Of a stretch of 7,043 nt of DNA, positions 6,144 to 7,043 are shown one piece after another. Below the pieces are notes generated by a model. It was not told the DNA's origin, did not search any database, and saw only the letters and a list, made by a program, of their open reading frames with translations. How positions within the stretch are numbered: the stretch's first letter is position 1; each line of letters opens with the position of its first letter. Source of the DNA: Holophagaceae bacterium UBA706 (GTDB taxonomy: Bacteria; Acidobacteriota; Holophagae; Holophagales; Holophagaceae); contig DBME01000309.1 of NCBI GenBank assembly GCA_002298155.1, positions 7,254-14,296 of the forward strand, read 5' to 3'. The position numbers and the translations under genes were made by a program.

Positions 6144-7043
6144 ATGCACGAACCGGTCTGGGAATTCCTCATCGTCAACTACCTCTTCCTGGGCGGCCTT
6201 TCCGCCGGGATCTTCTTCGTGTCGGCCTTCTGCACCTGGCTGCAGGTTGACGGGCAGGCTGCCTATCCGCGCATCGCCCGCACCGGCGCGCTGCTGGCGC
6301 CCTGGCCCGTGGCCCTGGGCTCCTTCCTCCTGATCTTCGATCTGGGCAAATGGTGGCGCTTCTGGAAGCTCTTCGTGGTCTTCCGGTGGGAGTCGCCCAT
6401 GTCCATCGGCAGCTGGCTGCTGCTGATCTTCACGGGCCTCACCCTGGTGAACGCCTACGCCTGGCTCTCGGAGGAGGAGCGCAACCGGCTCTTCTCCTAC
6501 GTTCCCGCGCGATTGCCCTGGAGGCAGAAGCTCCTGGACGTCCACAAGGACCTGGGGGCCTGGAAGCGCAACCTGGCCATGCTGGGCTTTCCCTTGGCCA
6601 TCGGCGTTGGCATCTACACGGGCGTGCTCCTGGGGGCGGTGCAGGCGCGGCCCTTCTGGAACACGAACCTGGTGGCGCAGCTGTTCCTCTTCAGCGCATT
6701 GTCGTCGGGCACCGCCGCCATCATCCTGGCCCGGGTCCTGGCCAAGGGACCCAAGGACATCGGCGAGTTCAAGCTCCTGTACACCCTGGACATCTGCCTG
6801 ATCCTGCTGGAATTCTTCATCATCCTGCCCTACCTGATCCACGGCCGGCTCTCCTTCCTGGCGGTGCGGGAGGCCCTTTCGCTCATCCTGGGCGGGCCCT
6901 TCACCTTCGCCTTCTGGGTGCTGTTCCTGGGGCTCGGCCTGCTGGTTCCCCTGGGGATCGAGCTGTACGAGTTCAGGCCGGTGCTTACGGGCAAGGGCAC
7001 CCTGCACATCACCCAGCGCCTGGCCATGACGGCGGCGATCCTG
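6144..7043 (+). CDS. psrC: NrfD/PsrC-type quinone-interacting membrane subunit, 3' end cut off
   Basis: The frame is open from ATG 6144 to the window end (300 codons), so the C-terminus is missing. AGGAG (6133-6137) lies 6 bases upstream and overlaps the stop of the ferredoxin gene. The protein is very hydrophobic, with about seven membrane helices visible (near 9-32, 47-67, 88-107, 143-165, 175-197, 211-233 and 252-272) and the start of an eighth near 290. Family-typical segments are NYLFLGGLSAGIFF (12-25), ESPMSIGSW (83-91), YTGVLLGA (158-165), PFWNT (170-174) and FSALSSGTAA (183-192). Acidic residues inside or next to helices (Asp66, Asp216, Glu223, Glu273) are candidates for proton or quinone handling. 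In this family the subunit anchors the ferredoxin and catalytic subunits at the periplasmic face and exchanges electrons with quinones without heme. It has the eight-helix shape of PsrC rather than that of a heme-b anchor. Confidence 0.92.
   Translation, partial: MHEPVWEFLIVNYLFLGGLSAGIFFVSAFCTWLQVDGQAAYPRIARTGALLAPWPVALGSFLLIFDLGKWWRFWKLFVVFRWESPMSIGSWLLLIFTGLTLVNAYAWLSEEERNRLFSYVPARLPWRQKLLDVHKDLGAWKRNLAMLGFPLAIGVGIYTGVLLGAVQARPFWNTNLVAQLFLFSALSSGTAAIILARVLAKGPKDIGEFKLLYTLDICLILLEFFIILPYLIHGRLSFLAVREALSLILGGPFTFAFWVLFLGLGLLVPLGIELYEFRPVLTGKGTLHITQRLAMTAAIL

Noticed and set aside
5205..7007. 600-codon minus-strand frame opposite the ferredoxin and membrane subunit genes
   Set aside because: It is a Gln/Glu/Gly-rich shadow; the plus strand has three consecutive genes with ribosome binding sites and conserved motifs.
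1..7043. CRISPR arrays, tRNA or rRNA genes, insertion sequences, integrase or attachment sites
   Set aside because: No regularly spaced direct repeats, no transposase or integrase frame, and no structural RNA sequence was recognised; the window is almost fully occupied by respiratory and signalling genes of even base composition.

Overview
The window looks like chromosomal DNA of a GC-rich, Gram-negative anaerobe with an elaborate respiratory chain. All reading frames use mostly G or C in third positions, the encoded proteins carry Sec and Tat export signals, and there is a predicted outer-membrane barrel. The barrel belongs to a family (DUF3373) that I know mainly from dissimilatory metal and sulfur reducers. 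An acidobacterium of the Geothrix/Holophaga type or a Geobacter-like desulfobacterium would fit. This assignment is an inference from style and family, not an identification.

Layout, all genes on the plus strand. (1) Positions 1-1040 hold the 3' part of a gene for a receiver-histidine kinase hybrid protein. (2) Positions 1041-1303 are non-coding. They start with an AT-rich island with a possible promoter, followed by a GAAA-loop hairpin and a 15-base interrupted palindrome. (3) Positions 1304-1627 encode a small exported monoheme cytochrome c, followed after 25 bases by a DUF3373 outer-membrane barrel gene (1653-3338). (4) Positions 3339-3411 contain a perfect 12-bp stem with a GCGA loop and a 10-bp palindrome. 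(5) Positions 3412-7043 hold a compact three-gene operon. It encodes a Tat-exported molybdopterin oxidoreductase of the polysulfide/thiosulfate reductase type, a four-cluster ferredoxin subunit and an NrfD/PsrC-type membrane subunit that runs off the right edge.

The three-gene operon forms a complete CISM-type respiratory module. The membrane subunit would exchange electrons with the quinone pool, the ferredoxin subunit would carry them, and the periplasmic molybdenum subunit would reduce (or oxidise) a substrate, probably a sulfur compound. The cytochrome and barrel lie just upstream on the same strand, so a periplasmic electron carrier and an outer-membrane channel may serve the same metabolism. 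The strong hairpin between them and the operon leaves it open whether the five genes share one transcript. The most unusual points are the cytochrome, which has a CxxCH site but no methionine in its mature part, and the pairing of a cytochrome and DUF3373 barrel with a Psr-type complex.
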